DNA of 64,000 nt from Pomacea canaliculata (Eukaryota > Mollusca > Gastropoda > Architaenioglossa > Ampullariidae), in contig NC_037601.1 of NCBI RefSeq assembly GCF_003073045.1, positions 4,867,872-4,931,871 on the forward strand, in the 5' to 3' direction. The notes below the pieces were generated by a model. It was given only the letters and a program-made list of their open reading frames with translations. It was not told where the DNA came from and made no database searches. The position numbers and the translations under genes are program-made. Positions 37,059 to 47,040 of the stretch are shown piece after piece. Within the stretch, counting starts at the first letter, position 1. Every line of letters begins with the position of its first letter.

Positions 37059-37073
37059 TTTCTCCCCCCTTCC
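37059..37073 (-). other. Polypurine tract of LTR element
   Basis: On the minus strand GGAAGGGGGGAGAAA runs directly into the 3' LTR. This is the expected position for the plus-strand primer of reverse transcription. Confidence 0.85.
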
Positions 37074-37277
37074 ATTGAAAAAAAATTTTCCTAAATTTTT
37101 TTTCATTGTCCGTAAAGCTAGGTTACATGACAAACACTATACTAATCCCAATGTTAATGTTGGTAGTCACTCTTTTTTTCTCTGAATTTTACATTAAATA
37201 ACAATATCCTTTTTCTCGCGACACGTCTCTTTTGAAAATCAACAGTCATAGTAGGCTTGTATTCTATCCTTACAGAC

Positions 37278-38198
37278 TCATGTAAAGATTAATTTGACAG
37301 TTCTCTTCTTGAGAGCTCTCACAATTTTCGTCTTCTTGTTTTTGCCCTCTGGATCAAAACTTAGCAGCAGATATCCTAAATCTTTGAAAGTTGTCCAATA
37401 ATAGTCATCTGAAAATGCTCGTTTTTTCTTGACTTTTCCCAGATCTGTCTTGAATTCTTTGAAGGTCTGATGAACCTCAACTTCTTTGGCCAAGGTGCCA
37501 ATGTCTGTCGTCCTTTCCTCTATCTCACTCGACTTCTGATGTCTCATGCCCAGATACACCTTTTTAGTTTTTCTCTCGTCATCGTATATTTGTTTGAGTT
37601 CTCTTATCAGTTTTGTCAATCGTTCCACCACTTTGTTAGTCTCAGTATTTGCCATTTCCAGAGATTTCTCTTGTGTTACAGTATTCTCAAGTTCTTTCTT
37701 CATGCTTTCTTTATGTTCCTTGAAGAATTTGATTTCTGCTAAGGCTTTCTGAAGGTCATCGGACTGTTTCTTATGACCTAATTCAAGTTCGTGAACTTTT
37801 TCTTCAAAGTCACCAACTGTGACCCACTGTTGTTTACACATTTCATCTCTTTCTTTTCGCCAAACCTCTGTCTCAGCCTTAAGCCGAATAATTTCTTTGT
37901 CCCGGTCACTGATTTCTCTCTGCAATCTGCGTTCACGATGTTCTGTATTTTCTTTAAAGTTCTGTAAACTTTGTTGCACGGCTTTGATTTCATCACTGAG
38001 GTCGTTGATTTTGTGGTTCAGTTCTTCATGAACCTCCTGAAGAGTTGATTCTCTCTGTATTGACGGCTGTTGTGCTTGTGACACACGTTGAGCCTTGGTC
38101 CTCTCAGACTCTAGATAATGGTGAGTAGTTTCCCTTCTAACATTTACTTGGTATCTGTGTTCTTGTGCTCTTTCTCTTCTGTTTGAGGCTGTAAACAT
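37278..38198 (-). CDS. Coiled-coil protein encoded in LTR element (306 aa)
   Basis: Uninterrupted 306-codon frame. Residues ~45-240 are dominated by charged heptads (for example EELNHKINDLSDEIKAVQQS and KELENTVTQEKSLEMANTET), predicting a long coiled coil. The C-terminal ~50 residues (DDYYWTTFKDLGYLLLSFD...) are not coiled coil and end in a basic patch. The open frame continues upstream without a stop past the first ATG and across the hAT insertion point, so it was probably the downstream part of a gag-linked frame. It occupies the place where pol would lie and ends about 200 bp before the polypurine tract. No known family; a captured host coiled-coil segment or an element-specific gag extension are both possible. 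Neighbouring gag is degraded, yet this frame is intact. Confidence 0.7.
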   Translation of the reverse strand: MFTASNRRERAQEHRYQVNVRRETTHHYLESERTKAQRVSQAQQPSIQRESTLQEVHEELNHKINDLSDEIKAVQQSLQNFKENTEHRERRLQREISDRDKEIIRLKAETEVWRKERDEMCKQQWVTVGDFEEKVHELELGHKKQSDDLQKALAEIKFFKEHKESMKKELENTVTQEKSLEMANTETNKVVERLTKLIRELKQIYDDERKTKKVYLGMRHQKSSEIEERTTDIGTLAKEVEVHQTFKEFKTDLGKVKKKRAFSDDYYWTTFKDLGYLLLSFDPEGKNKKTKIVRALKKRTVKLIFT

Positions 38199-38463
38199 AG
38201 CAGTGACACTTGCCGGAGACGGGTTCTCCTTTCTCAGGGTAGCTTCATTGCTGTTTAGGTATCGAGCTCTATGGTCAGGGCCGGCGCTAGGCTGTGTTGC
38301 GCCCTAGGCGAAAGAAAAATTCTGCGCCCCCCCCCCCCACCTCACAAAAAGTGAACCATGTTATATCATTTGTTTTGCAATTTATTTAGTCCTGGTCATG
38401 AAATTGATGCTTAAAACCTCACTTTCCTTGTTTTTTGTTGTGCAAAACGAGTTATCAGTTCCT

Positions 38464-38739
38464 TCAGATTGAGTGCATTTGCCAAGTCATGCTCAATAAT
38501 TTTAATTTTGAGAAACTCAGTTCTGCACTGGCAACAGAAATTGGAAGGATCAATAAAATTCTGAGAGACACTACAACATTCGGCACAATATCAAATAGCT
38601 TATCTTGGATTATGAATATTAAGACTTCTTTGGGGTTCATTGTAGGCTTGGGAAGTCTTCTAGCCACAACCTGAAATTCAGAACAGAGTTCCTCCGCGTC
38701 GATGTCTTTGCTGTCTCTGTGCATTAGTGCCTTTGCCAA
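38464..38739 (-). pseudogene. hAT transposase C-terminal fragment
   Basis: A 91-codon frame ending in a typical hAT dimerisation motif (PISVASAELSFSKLKLLSM), of the ZMYM1/TTF-type transposase group. The catalytic domain and zinc finger are absent, so it cannot be functional. It is oriented like the host LTR element and lies at the left edge of the 3.0 kb hAT. Confidence 0.75.
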
Positions 38740-39686
38740 GACCTGGCAAGATAGTAGAATGTCCTTCGTTGGTTTTTCAGAAATGCTTTGGATATCATAA
38801 AGAAATCCAAATAATGCACTGTGCTCCTGAATCTGTTTAAATCTGTCTTCAATGGACGCAGTTCAAACAAGAAAGCTAGGCTTAAGTATCACCAGTAATG
38901 ATTGCGGCGGTCTGTCTCAGAACTCAACGCGACTGTGATGTGCTAAAGACCACCAGACTGTAACGGACCCCTTTGTGCAATGAACAGTTTTGCAAAAAGT
39001 TACACCACCGCTATCGCAACCCGTTGCATCCACACAATCAAAATAAGCACTATAAGAAATAAGGAAATGAAATTAATGTAAAGAAAGACATAAATCGTGT
39101 TAATAAAATATATACAGCTATGTCACAGTGTATAAAATTCATGCGAACTTATCTTTACAAACTCATGAAGTGGCTGTAGACAGTAGCACTGTTCAGTCTG
39201 GCTCGGCTAAATGCAGTTCACAACCTTTACTGACTCAGCTGTGGAAGGATGATCGCTCCAAACACCCGAACAGACGATTACAAAGTAAGTTCAAACAGCA
39301 GCAGGAGATGTCTGCAGCCGCTCAGACAAGTGAGGTTTTGACATCGTCCTGTGGGTTTTAAGTTAAAAGTTACAACTACCTCTTCCCCACTCTGGCTGTC
39401 CAGCCCTGGTAATGTGATCTGACTTTCTTTACAGTGGTAGAGATTTATCTCTACCCTTCTCCACTAAGCCACCCCACTGAGGTCCTTTCAATCTTTCTCT
39501 CTTCTCTCTTTCTCATCTCATTTTGTCCAGTCTGCTAGTCTGATCCGACTGGTCATTAACTGTGACAGATTTATCGCTACCTGTGGGCCTGTCCACCTAT
39601 AGCACCTCCATCGGCAAGTGCTTTCAATGGTTCTCTTCTTTCTCACCTTACAGACGAACTAACAAGTAAAACCGAACTGTCTACAT

Positions 39687-40464
39687 CAGGGGTGTCAAAC
39701 TCAATTACCCAGGGGGCCAAATCTCACATCGTACACAAGGTGGCGGACCGAAGGTTATTATTTAAGCTGATAACTTTTTATTCAACAGTAGAAAACTAAA
39801 CTTTTTGTTATTAATTTTGTGTAAACAAAATCATACATTAAAACAAACTTAAAGTAATAACAAACCAAGGCTTAGCAGTTTTTCTTCTTAATTTACTTTG
39901 TCAGAAGTGGACGTTTGACATCTTTTCTTGACAACAAGTTCGTTTATGTATAGAGTAAGTTTCTGTGTTGTGGAGATTCTCAAGATGGACTGCAAGTGTA
40001 CATCAGTAAGAAGACTCCTGTGATGTTTGTTGATCTTCATCACAGAGAAAAGTTGTTCACACAGATATATGTACTGCCAAACATGCTCAAGATTCGAGCC
40101 TAGTCACCCTTTGATCTCGGACCGATTCAGGGAAGTTAACAGGTACTCAAAATCTTCGACCCGCGGCCCGTGTTGAGGGCAGGGTGTCGCGTGTCACAGG
40201 TCAGATTTATGGGCCCCGCCTTGACCCTTCTTTCTGGTCATCAACAGGAGTGGTGGTAACTTGACCAGTGCACTGTTGGTGGTCTGTACAAACTTCACTA
40301 AACTCATCCCATCTCTTGCTGTCATCGACTGGAACTTTTCTGTTGTTTGCCTTTTGCTTGTCGCTGGGCCATTAACAATGATTTAATTAAACTTCTTTCG
40401 CGGGCCAGGTAAAATTTCATGGCGGGCCGGGTGTGGCCCGCGGGCCGGGTGTTTGACACCCCTG
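39687..40464 (-). mobile_element. Nested 778 bp hAT remnant
   Basis: Left end CAGGGGTGTCAAACTC, right end GTGTTTGACACCCCTG, with GGCCCGCGGGCC-rich subterminal sequence. The minus strand around 40,065-39,955 encodes CEQLFSVMKINKHHRSLL, a conserved hAT transposase C-terminal block. The same block is recognisable at 62,514-62,711. No clean 8-bp duplication remains (GTCTACAT versus CTATAGGC). Confidence 0.8.
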
Positions 40465-40794
40465 CTATAGGCCATCAGTGTCAGTAAATAGATATGCTAT
40501 AAACTTCAAATGGCTCTACCTTGATGTTTGTCTGCTAAAGACTTTAATACTCTTATTAACTAAGAACGCGTTCGTGACATTAGCTAAGTTCCTTCGGGTT
40601 GAAAGTTCGTAAGTGTAAACAATACTAAGCATAAACCTGTTGTCATAACCACAGAGAAACTCGCGTAGCAAACTCAAGTCAGTGTTGTTGTCCCTGATCT
40701 CAGCTGCAGTGTTTTCAATGCATAAGTGTGGAACCTCTTCAATAGTAAGATAGAGGAAAGAAAGGTGAGCTTGGTATTAGTGGAATGTGGTCCA

Positions 40795-41155
40795 CTCCAT
40801 GGTACCAGGCCCCATCCACCAACCCGCCCTCCGCTGTCTATTCTCCGCCCTCTTCTTCCCGCTGGTTAGCTGGTCACTTCAAGTGCGCCTGTAATAATGG
40901 GATTTCCTGTACTACATCACTACATGAACTGAGAAACTCGGTGGTGAAGTCAACCTAAGCAAGAGGAAAAGTGTGACCTTTCACCTTTGGTCCTTTGCCT
41001 TCCACCAACGCCGCCCTCTCCCCGCCTCTACTTGCCTGCCGGTTAGCTGTGGTCACTGCAGTGCGCCCTGGGATAATGCGATAGTGGGGTTTTCCTGTCA
41101 TACATGTACTGAGAACTAGCGTGGTGGTCAGTCTACAAGCAGAGAAAAGTGTCCT
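40795..41155. repeat. ~190 bp tandem duplication inside the hAT
   Basis: Two diverged units share TTCCACCAAC/CCATCCACCAAC, GGTTAGCTG, GTGCGCC and ACTGAGAACTAG-like blocks. Confidence 0.6.
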
Positions 41156-41301
41156 GCTAATATCATTTTGTGAAATGACATTTTCCTTAAAATTATTCAT
41201 TAAAAAAAAAAAAAAAAAAAAAAAGCAGGCCATTTTTCCGCCCCTCGGTCGCTGCGCCCTAGGCGATTGCCTAGTTCGCCTAATAGGTAGAACCGGCCTG
41301 T

Positions 41302-41709
41302 CTATGGTAATGACAATACCTGGTATGTGTCATATCGTTGGCAAGTGTAACATCGCCTTGGGGGTGTCCAATGTAATGGATGGTCTGAGTCACCTTCTCC
41401 AACCAATGTTGATGACGACATGCTTTGAACGGATCTAGGAGGTGGCATATTTCTTCTACCCTCTCTGTGGGAAGAAAAATTCCTGTTGCCCTGCTTCTGA
41501 AGGATATCGCCGCGCATTTTCTCTTTTTGCGACTGCGTCATAATAGATGAAGGTGGAGCTGTATCCCACTTTGGCGAACAAGGATGTATCGGTCCTTCTC
41601 CGCCAGACACTTGTTTGGATGTGCCATCGGTAACGCTCAGCCTGCTCTGCCAAGCATCAGCTGTGATTAAGCCTCTCTCTCGCAGGTGTACGGATAGGTC
41701 TTTAGACAC
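41302..41709 (-). pseudogene. Degraded gag of the LTR element
   Basis: The 135-codon frame includes SKDLSVHLRERGLITADAWQ, and gag-like coding can be followed upstream to about 42,150 in broken frames (KLQGQALNVYC, EQYYESV). This resembles the SCAN-like capsid region of Ty3/Gypsy gag. Near 41,330 the sequence CYTCQRY begins a CCHC-type zinc knuckle whose remainder is out of frame. The nested hAT cuts the element just after it. Several frameshifts and stops show that this gag is dead. Confidence 0.7.
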
Positions 41710-42233
41710 ACTTTCATAGTATTGTTCTTGTTAGTAGCAGATCTCTCAAGCTTCATAATCCTTCGGTATCTGGTGCGGGAAATCCATCTGTCCGCTAGGT
41801 AGGATATTCTTTTCAGAAGGCCGTCATGGATTCAGTAGCATGAGGCCGCACAGTTCTAAATTTTTCTCTGTATTCCTCTTCTGCACGCTGAAAAGTCCGT
41901 AGTAATTTCTCTTTTTAACATCTCATAACTAGTTTCCCCGCTTGCGAGCCAATGTACAATACACATTCAAGGCTTGGCCTTGCAACTTAGCGGCCAGATT
42001 CAGGCTCCACATCTCTTTTCGGCCAGTTGAGAACTTGGCTTGTGTTTCAAATACACATAAAAAGTCATCTATGTCGTCTTTGTCTTCTGGAATATGGGGA
42101 GTTCAGGAATATACCATCCTGGAGTTGTTCCTGAACAGCCATTCTAACTCTCTTTATATTCTCTTTTACGAATCTTTTTAAAAGAAATCCTTCAGCTTCT
42201 TCACGACGCAGACAGACCCGCAACAGGCGAATC

Positions 42234-42250
42234 ACGTCGGGTCACCAAAT
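42234..42250 (-). other. Primer binding site of LTR element
   Basis: TGGTGACCCGACGTG begins two bases downstream of the 5' LTR on the minus strand, the right position and the TGG start typical of tRNA primer sites. I cannot assign the tRNA without a tRNA set. Confidence 0.65.
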
Positions 42251-42754
42251 TGTCACGACGCCGCCGGTGCCTATAGTTTCTCGCTCTCTCAAACTCACCA
42301 GCGGGTCGGACAATTGCGCGCTCTTTTCACTCAGAAAAAAAAAAAAAGATTCGCCTGTTCATCGAGTCTGCCATTGTTTACTAAAACAAAAACTCAAAAG
42401 AAAGAATCTCGACTAAAAAAAATACAGTCACTAAACACGCTTGGTTTCTTCTCTTGACTATCACACTCAATCTTTTACTCACATCACGAGGCACATTGTC
42501 TTGGCAAAGGCTCTCTTCTAACTCACTCCGTCTTCTATCCGCTCTTTTAACCTCCTCTTCTTCCAAAAAAAAAAATGTCCTCTCACGTCCTTCTGCTTCC
42601 ATAATTCCCTTCTCACGATCCTCTCCCTTACCTCACTATTTCTTTTGACGTCACTCTCCGTCATTTTTCACGTTCCATTTAGACAACGTCCATCATTCGC
42701 ACGCTTTCATCTACACACGCGCCCAGTCCTAGCACTCTGACTAGATCCGTGACA
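42251..42754 (-). repeat. 5' LTR of non-autonomous LTR retrotransposon
   Basis: 504 bp, TG...CA, nearly identical to 36,565-37,058. Differences are mostly one-base indels in homopolymers, implying a young insertion or sequencing noise. It is followed by the CACAT target duplication at 42,755-42,759. Confidence 0.95.
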
Positions 42755-42759
42755 CACAT

Positions 42760-43185
42760 AAACAAAGCAATCTTCATAGAAGGCACCCTGAGCCACGGCC
42801 ATAAGATGACAGCACCATATTAATGTATATCAAGACATATGTAGTTTTTGATAATCAAGATTATATATATGTAAAGAATCAGTATTTAGTTTAGCTAACG
42901 AGTTGTTAATTAGGTAGCCAGTGTTTAGCAAACTTTTCTCGGTTAATTCTAAACATGAATTAATTTTCAATTGAATATCTGTGTTTCAATATTTGGACAA
43001 TGGGTTCTACTGGGGGATGACTTTTTAATCTACAAGATATATGTATGCCTTTGCCAGCAATAAAATTAAATCAAGGTCAACATCTGTCTCAAAGTTATTA
43101 TTGCATACAAACAGAATCAGCGTGTGTCCCGGTGTGTGCTTTATGTTCATGGTGTGTGTGTGTGTGATGGGTAGGTGTGCATGTG

Positions 43186-43216
<31 letters not shown>

Positions 43217-43300
43217 TTTTTCCCATATCATATATTTTGGAAACAGGGCACAGCTCCCATCTAAATTGCCCGTTGGGATTAATAAAGTCAGTTGTTATTG
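42760..43300. other. Spacer with GT repeat and LINE-like tail
   Basis: No gene. A GT microsatellite with a poly-T tract lies at 43,155-43,222. It is followed by AATTGCCCGTTGGGATTAAT and a TTATTGTTATTGTTG tail at 43,265-43,310, resembling a plus-strand LINE/SINE 3' end related to 28,910-28,950. Its tail abuts the C-terminal end of the L1/Tx1-like LINE. Confidence 0.5.
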
Positions 43301-46300
43301 TTATTGTTGAATCAAATGTTCACTAAAAGTTATCTTAGAAGCATTTGTACATTTGTCTAATATACAATTTTGTACGTTTTTCCAAAAATCATTAACATCT
43401 TTACACTTCCAAAAAATATGCTGAATATTTTCTTTATCATCTCTGCAAAGGCTGCAGAGATCATCCTCTTCTAGTCCTATGTGGAATAATATTACTCTTG
43501 TCCCCAGGATTCTATGTAACAAGCCATTGAAGCCATTTTAATTTAATATCTTTTATATTAGCCATTGCTTTAAAATAACATGCCAAATCAACATTTCTAT
43601 TTATCCTTTTATCCAGTTTAAGCAACAGTTTGTTATACAATGCGTTAGATAATTGTTATCATAATATGTCTTGCTCCTTTCTGTTTGAGTCATCGCCGAG
43701 CATAATCTATTACATTGGAGTTTTTGTTTGTGTCATATGTAGAAGGAGATAATATCTGCTTTATTCATTCTATTTAAGTTTATGTATGTTTTTTATGGCC
43801 TTATACACCATTAAAAGAGACAAGTCAATGTTAACATCAACGTATTATTTTAACAGCTTGATATATATAGAATGTTTCTCTTTCATCTGTACAAAGTAAT
43901 TTAATTGAGTATAAATCTTTCTCTACCCCTCTTCTTATATAGAATTGGCTATTCCCATTGATTGATGATATCTATCGTTTAAAAAGAGATAGTTCTGACA
44001 AAATTTCACACCAGTATATTCTCTCCAAATATCCTGTATGCTTTTAGTACATCGTCAGAGGCTATTTGCATTAATAAAAGTGGCAAACTGCGACCCCGTT
44101 TCCAAAAAACCTCATTATATCATTGTGTAAGACAGAAGATTTTTTTTTTTCCAGCTGTGTTTGCTTTTCTTTATTTTCCGCCACCATGATAATTTTACGC
44201 GCATTATATAATTTTTAAACATCAGGTATGCCCATGCTCCATCCTAGGGAATTATTTTTATAATGGATTTTTTCTATTAATTTTATAATCATTTTTCCAT
44301 TCCATAACAAAACTAAAGATAGATTTCTGCTGTATGTCATTTATAATAAAGGTCTGGAGGGCTAGCAGTAGTACCAAAGTGTACTAATTTTGACAAATTG
44401 GATAAGGCACTTATTGATTACTACTGCTCCTCCCTAATGGAGTTAGACTGTCTTTTTAACCATATTTTGACTTATAAGCATTCTTTATTTCAGCAAGCTT
44501 GCTATCGTAAGTTTAATTTGATACAGTCTTTTAAGTACTTGTAAACCAAAGACCAAGAATTTAAAATTTTTCAGGATTCCACTGCAATCTGTAAGTGTGG
44601 TAAAAAACTTAATCGGTGAATTTGTTTTACTACCCGCACATACTGCTCTTGACTTTTTGGTGTTTAGGAGAAGCTACCAAAAAGAAGTCCTATATCTTTC
44701 TAAATATATCTAAAGTGCTCATAGCTTCTTCAAAAGAAAGTCTGTCATCTTGCAAGTAAGTTCTGTATTGTCTGCAATTGTACTATTTTACTTTCAGTGT
44801 TATAATTTTTTATACCTTTAATATATTTGTTTTTTTCTAATCATAATAGCTAGTATTTCTACGCACATATGAATAAATAAGGCGAAGATGGGTCACCCTG
44901 CCTGCATCCTCTTCTAATTTGGAACCATTTCTGATAGTGTGCCATTCACTGACACACTTGATTTAAGTTTGTATAAAAGGTAGTTATCCATTTACAGAAA
45001 AGGGGGCTAATCCAAAGGATATAGAACATTAAGCATAAACTCCAACTAATCTATCGAACGCTTTCTCAAATCCAGCATATAAGTAAACCAGGTTGTTTAT
45101 TTTCATTTAAATATTCTATCAGATCATATATCAGTCTAATATTATCTCCAAGATATCTTCCACTGATAAAGCCGGGCTGATCCTCATGGATAAGAGATGG
45201 TAACACTTTTTTCATTCTATTCGCAATGCAAGTTGCACCAATCTTATATATTACATTTAAGATGGTGATTGGCCTCCAGTTCTTGATTTGATCTCTGGGC
45301 TTATCCATTTTAGGTATACATATAATTATCCCTTCTTTTTGTGTAGCTGATAACTCTCTTTTTAGAAAGCCTTCATTTAGTGATCTAACAATGAAAGGCC
45401 CAAGCTGTTTCCAAAAAACCTTAAAAAACTCCACAGTAAATCCATCGCTCCCTGGGCTTTTCCCATTAGACATACTTTTTATGGCCTGACCTGCTTCACT
45501 TAAGGTAATAGTTCTCTCTAGTAAATTAAGTTCTAGTTCGGTAATTTTTGGTATTTTTTCTTGGATGTCATCAAAATTGAATTCTTGAACTGTTTGTTCC
45601 GAATACAGATTTGAGAAAAAAGCTTGCACTTCTGCTCTTATTTCTTCAGATCTTGTAGTGCTTTCACCATTTCGCTTCTGTAATTTTCGAATTTGTTTAC
45701 TTACATCAGGGACGCCCAGCCTACGGCCCGCGGGCCATATCCGGCCCGCGAAACCTCTGCCCACAGTGCAGGAAATCGGCATCTTAGTAATAAAAATAGA
45801 CCAAAAAAAAAAAACGAAAAAAGGGAAGAAGAAGTATTTATCCCTACGTAGGGGCGTCTCTCAATCTTTTTTTCGATGGACGAACATTTCGATTCAGTGC
45901 TCCGACTTGGTGTCTCTACGATGCAGCCAGACATTCAGAAGTTGATTTCGGGTAAACAACTTCAAATATCCCACTAATTACTACATAATTAATGGTAAGT
46001 ACAACTTGTTTCTAAAATAAATGTGTCTGCTATATTTTTTTTTTTTTTTTTTTATTTTTGCGGTGAAGCGGCCCGTGACACGGTTGTCGGAAATGTGTAT
46101 GGCCCGCAGGCCGATAAAGGTTGGGCATCACTGACTTACATAACTGCGTTTTTCTAATGAAGAGAAATATCGACTGACTTTTTCACCCTCTGCTATCCAC
46201 CGTGCTCTGGGGCGAATCAATACACCTTCCATTTTCTTTTCCCTTATACTAATAAGTTCCTTTTTGTTCTTTTCCAGTTCATTGAGCTCTTCCTCATTCA

Positions 46301-46390
46301 TCTTTCCTTTACCTTCCAAGTGTGTAATTATTTTTTCTAATATCTCTTGCCTTTCCTTATTTTGTTTTTTCTTCTTACTTGATTTTGAAT
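43301..46390 (-). mobile_element. L1/Tx1-like LINE, RT to C-terminal part (degenerate)
   Basis: Minus-strand ORF2 pieces in order: a linker before RT (46,319-46,142), then after the nested MITE the RT N-terminal half (45,706-45,066; SNGKSPGSDGFTVEFF, NWRPITILNVIYKI, DQPGFISGRYLGDNIRLIYD). RT motif B follows near 44,935-44,880 (RRGCRQGDPSSPYLF), and finally the cysteine/histidine C-terminal block (43,522-43,301; CSLCRDDKENIQHIFWKC). Multiple frameshifts and stops between the blocks make it inactive. The 5' endonuclease portion lies beyond 46,390 in opposite orientation. Confidence 0.85.
45707..46133. mobile_element. 427 bp hAT MITE inserted in the LINE
   Basis: Ends CAGGGACGCCCAGCC and GGTTGGGCATCACTG. 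Perfect 8-bp duplication ACTTACAT at 45,699-45,706 and 46,134-46,141. Subterminal GGCCCGCGGGCC and GGCCCGCAGGCC blocks. No transposase. Removing it rejoins the LINE frame (VSKQIRKLQKRN continues from RSYVS). Confidence 0.95.
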
Positions 46391-47040
46391 TTTCAGTTAA
46401 AAACGTTTATAGAGACAATGGAGGAAACTACATTATAGCATAGATAAAAACACTAGAAAAAGATATTCTTATTTGTAATGTCTATGAGCCAAACAAGGAT
46501 AACCCAAAATTCTAGTCGCAACTAGAAGAGTGTGTGAGGCAATTAAGTATAGATAACATTGTGATTGGGAGTGATTGGAATGTTGTTTTGAACTTTCAGT
46601 TAGACTGTCATAATTATAAGCATAATAACAATACAAGAGGGCAAAAACAAATTGATAAGATGATTACAAATTTGAACCTGGTAGATATATGGCGTGAATT
46701 AAATCCAGAGGTACTAAGATACACCTGGCATAGAAAAAAGCCCCTCCAGCATAGCAGGTTAGATTACTTTCTTATGTCGAATTCACTTTCAGACCTTGTT
46801 GTGGATGCGGATATCACCCCGGGATACCGAACTGACCATTCATTGATCACTTTATCATTAAGCAACAAAGAAGAAGAAAGGAGATTTAATTTATGGAAAT
46901 TAAACTCATCACATTTAAGAGATAAAAAATATCTAACTCAAATAAATAATATTATTAGAGACGTTATAGAAGAATACTCAGCCTTTCCATATGAAAGAAA
47001 TAATTTAGGAAATATTCCTTTGATGGAATTTAGATTTTAG
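46385..47040 (+). mobile_element. Inverted 5' segment of the same LINE (endonuclease)
   Basis: Plus-strand endonuclease half of an L1/Tx1-type ORF2: VYRDNGGNYIIA, ILICNVYEPNKDN, NIVIGSDWNVV, LVDIWRELNP, YTWHRKKP, SRLDYFLMS and ITPGYRTDHSLI. Two in-frame stops lie in its first third (near 46,435 and 46,513); the remaining 168 codons (46,534-47,040) are open. The usual GGDWN motif reads GSDWN here. Orientation is opposite to the RT part, which starts at the same junction. This is the arrangement left by twin priming during retrotransposition. Confidence 0.85.

Larger units (their letters stand above)
38276..41300 (-). mobile_element. 3.0 kb hAT element inserted in the LTR element
   Basis: It starts CAGGGCCGGCGCTAGG and ends GGTAGAACCGGCCTG (inverted ends). 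A perfect 8-bp duplication TCTATGGT flanks it (38,268-38,275 and 41,301-41,308). On the minus strand, 38,739-38,464 encodes part of a transposase C-terminus with a RILLILPISVASAELSFSKL hAT dimerisation block. The rest of the transposase is missing or degraded. The interior holds a nested hAT, a copy of the 15,130-type dispersed repeat and a ~190 bp tandem duplication. Confidence 0.9.
36565..42754 (-). mobile_element. Non-autonomous LTR retrotransposon with gag and coiled-coil ORF
   Basis: Two ~500 bp LTRs are bounded by a perfect 5-bp duplication CACAT (36,560-36,564 and 42,755-42,759). A primer-binding-site-like TGGTGACCCGACGTG sits two bases inside the 5' LTR (about 42,248-42,234, minus). 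A polypurine tract GGAAGGGGGGAGAAA is next to the 3' LTR (about 37,073-37,059, minus). Removing the nested 3.0 kb hAT leaves an internal region of about 2.2 kb, which is too short for pol. No protease, reverse transcriptase, RNase H or integrase is seen. It holds a broken gag and an intact 306-codon coiled-coil ORF. The element therefore must depend on enzymes from another LTR element. Confidence 0.9.

Noticed and set aside
42234-42250. Assigning a specific tRNA to the primer binding site
   Set aside because: No tRNA sequences are available here for comparison; only position and form support it.
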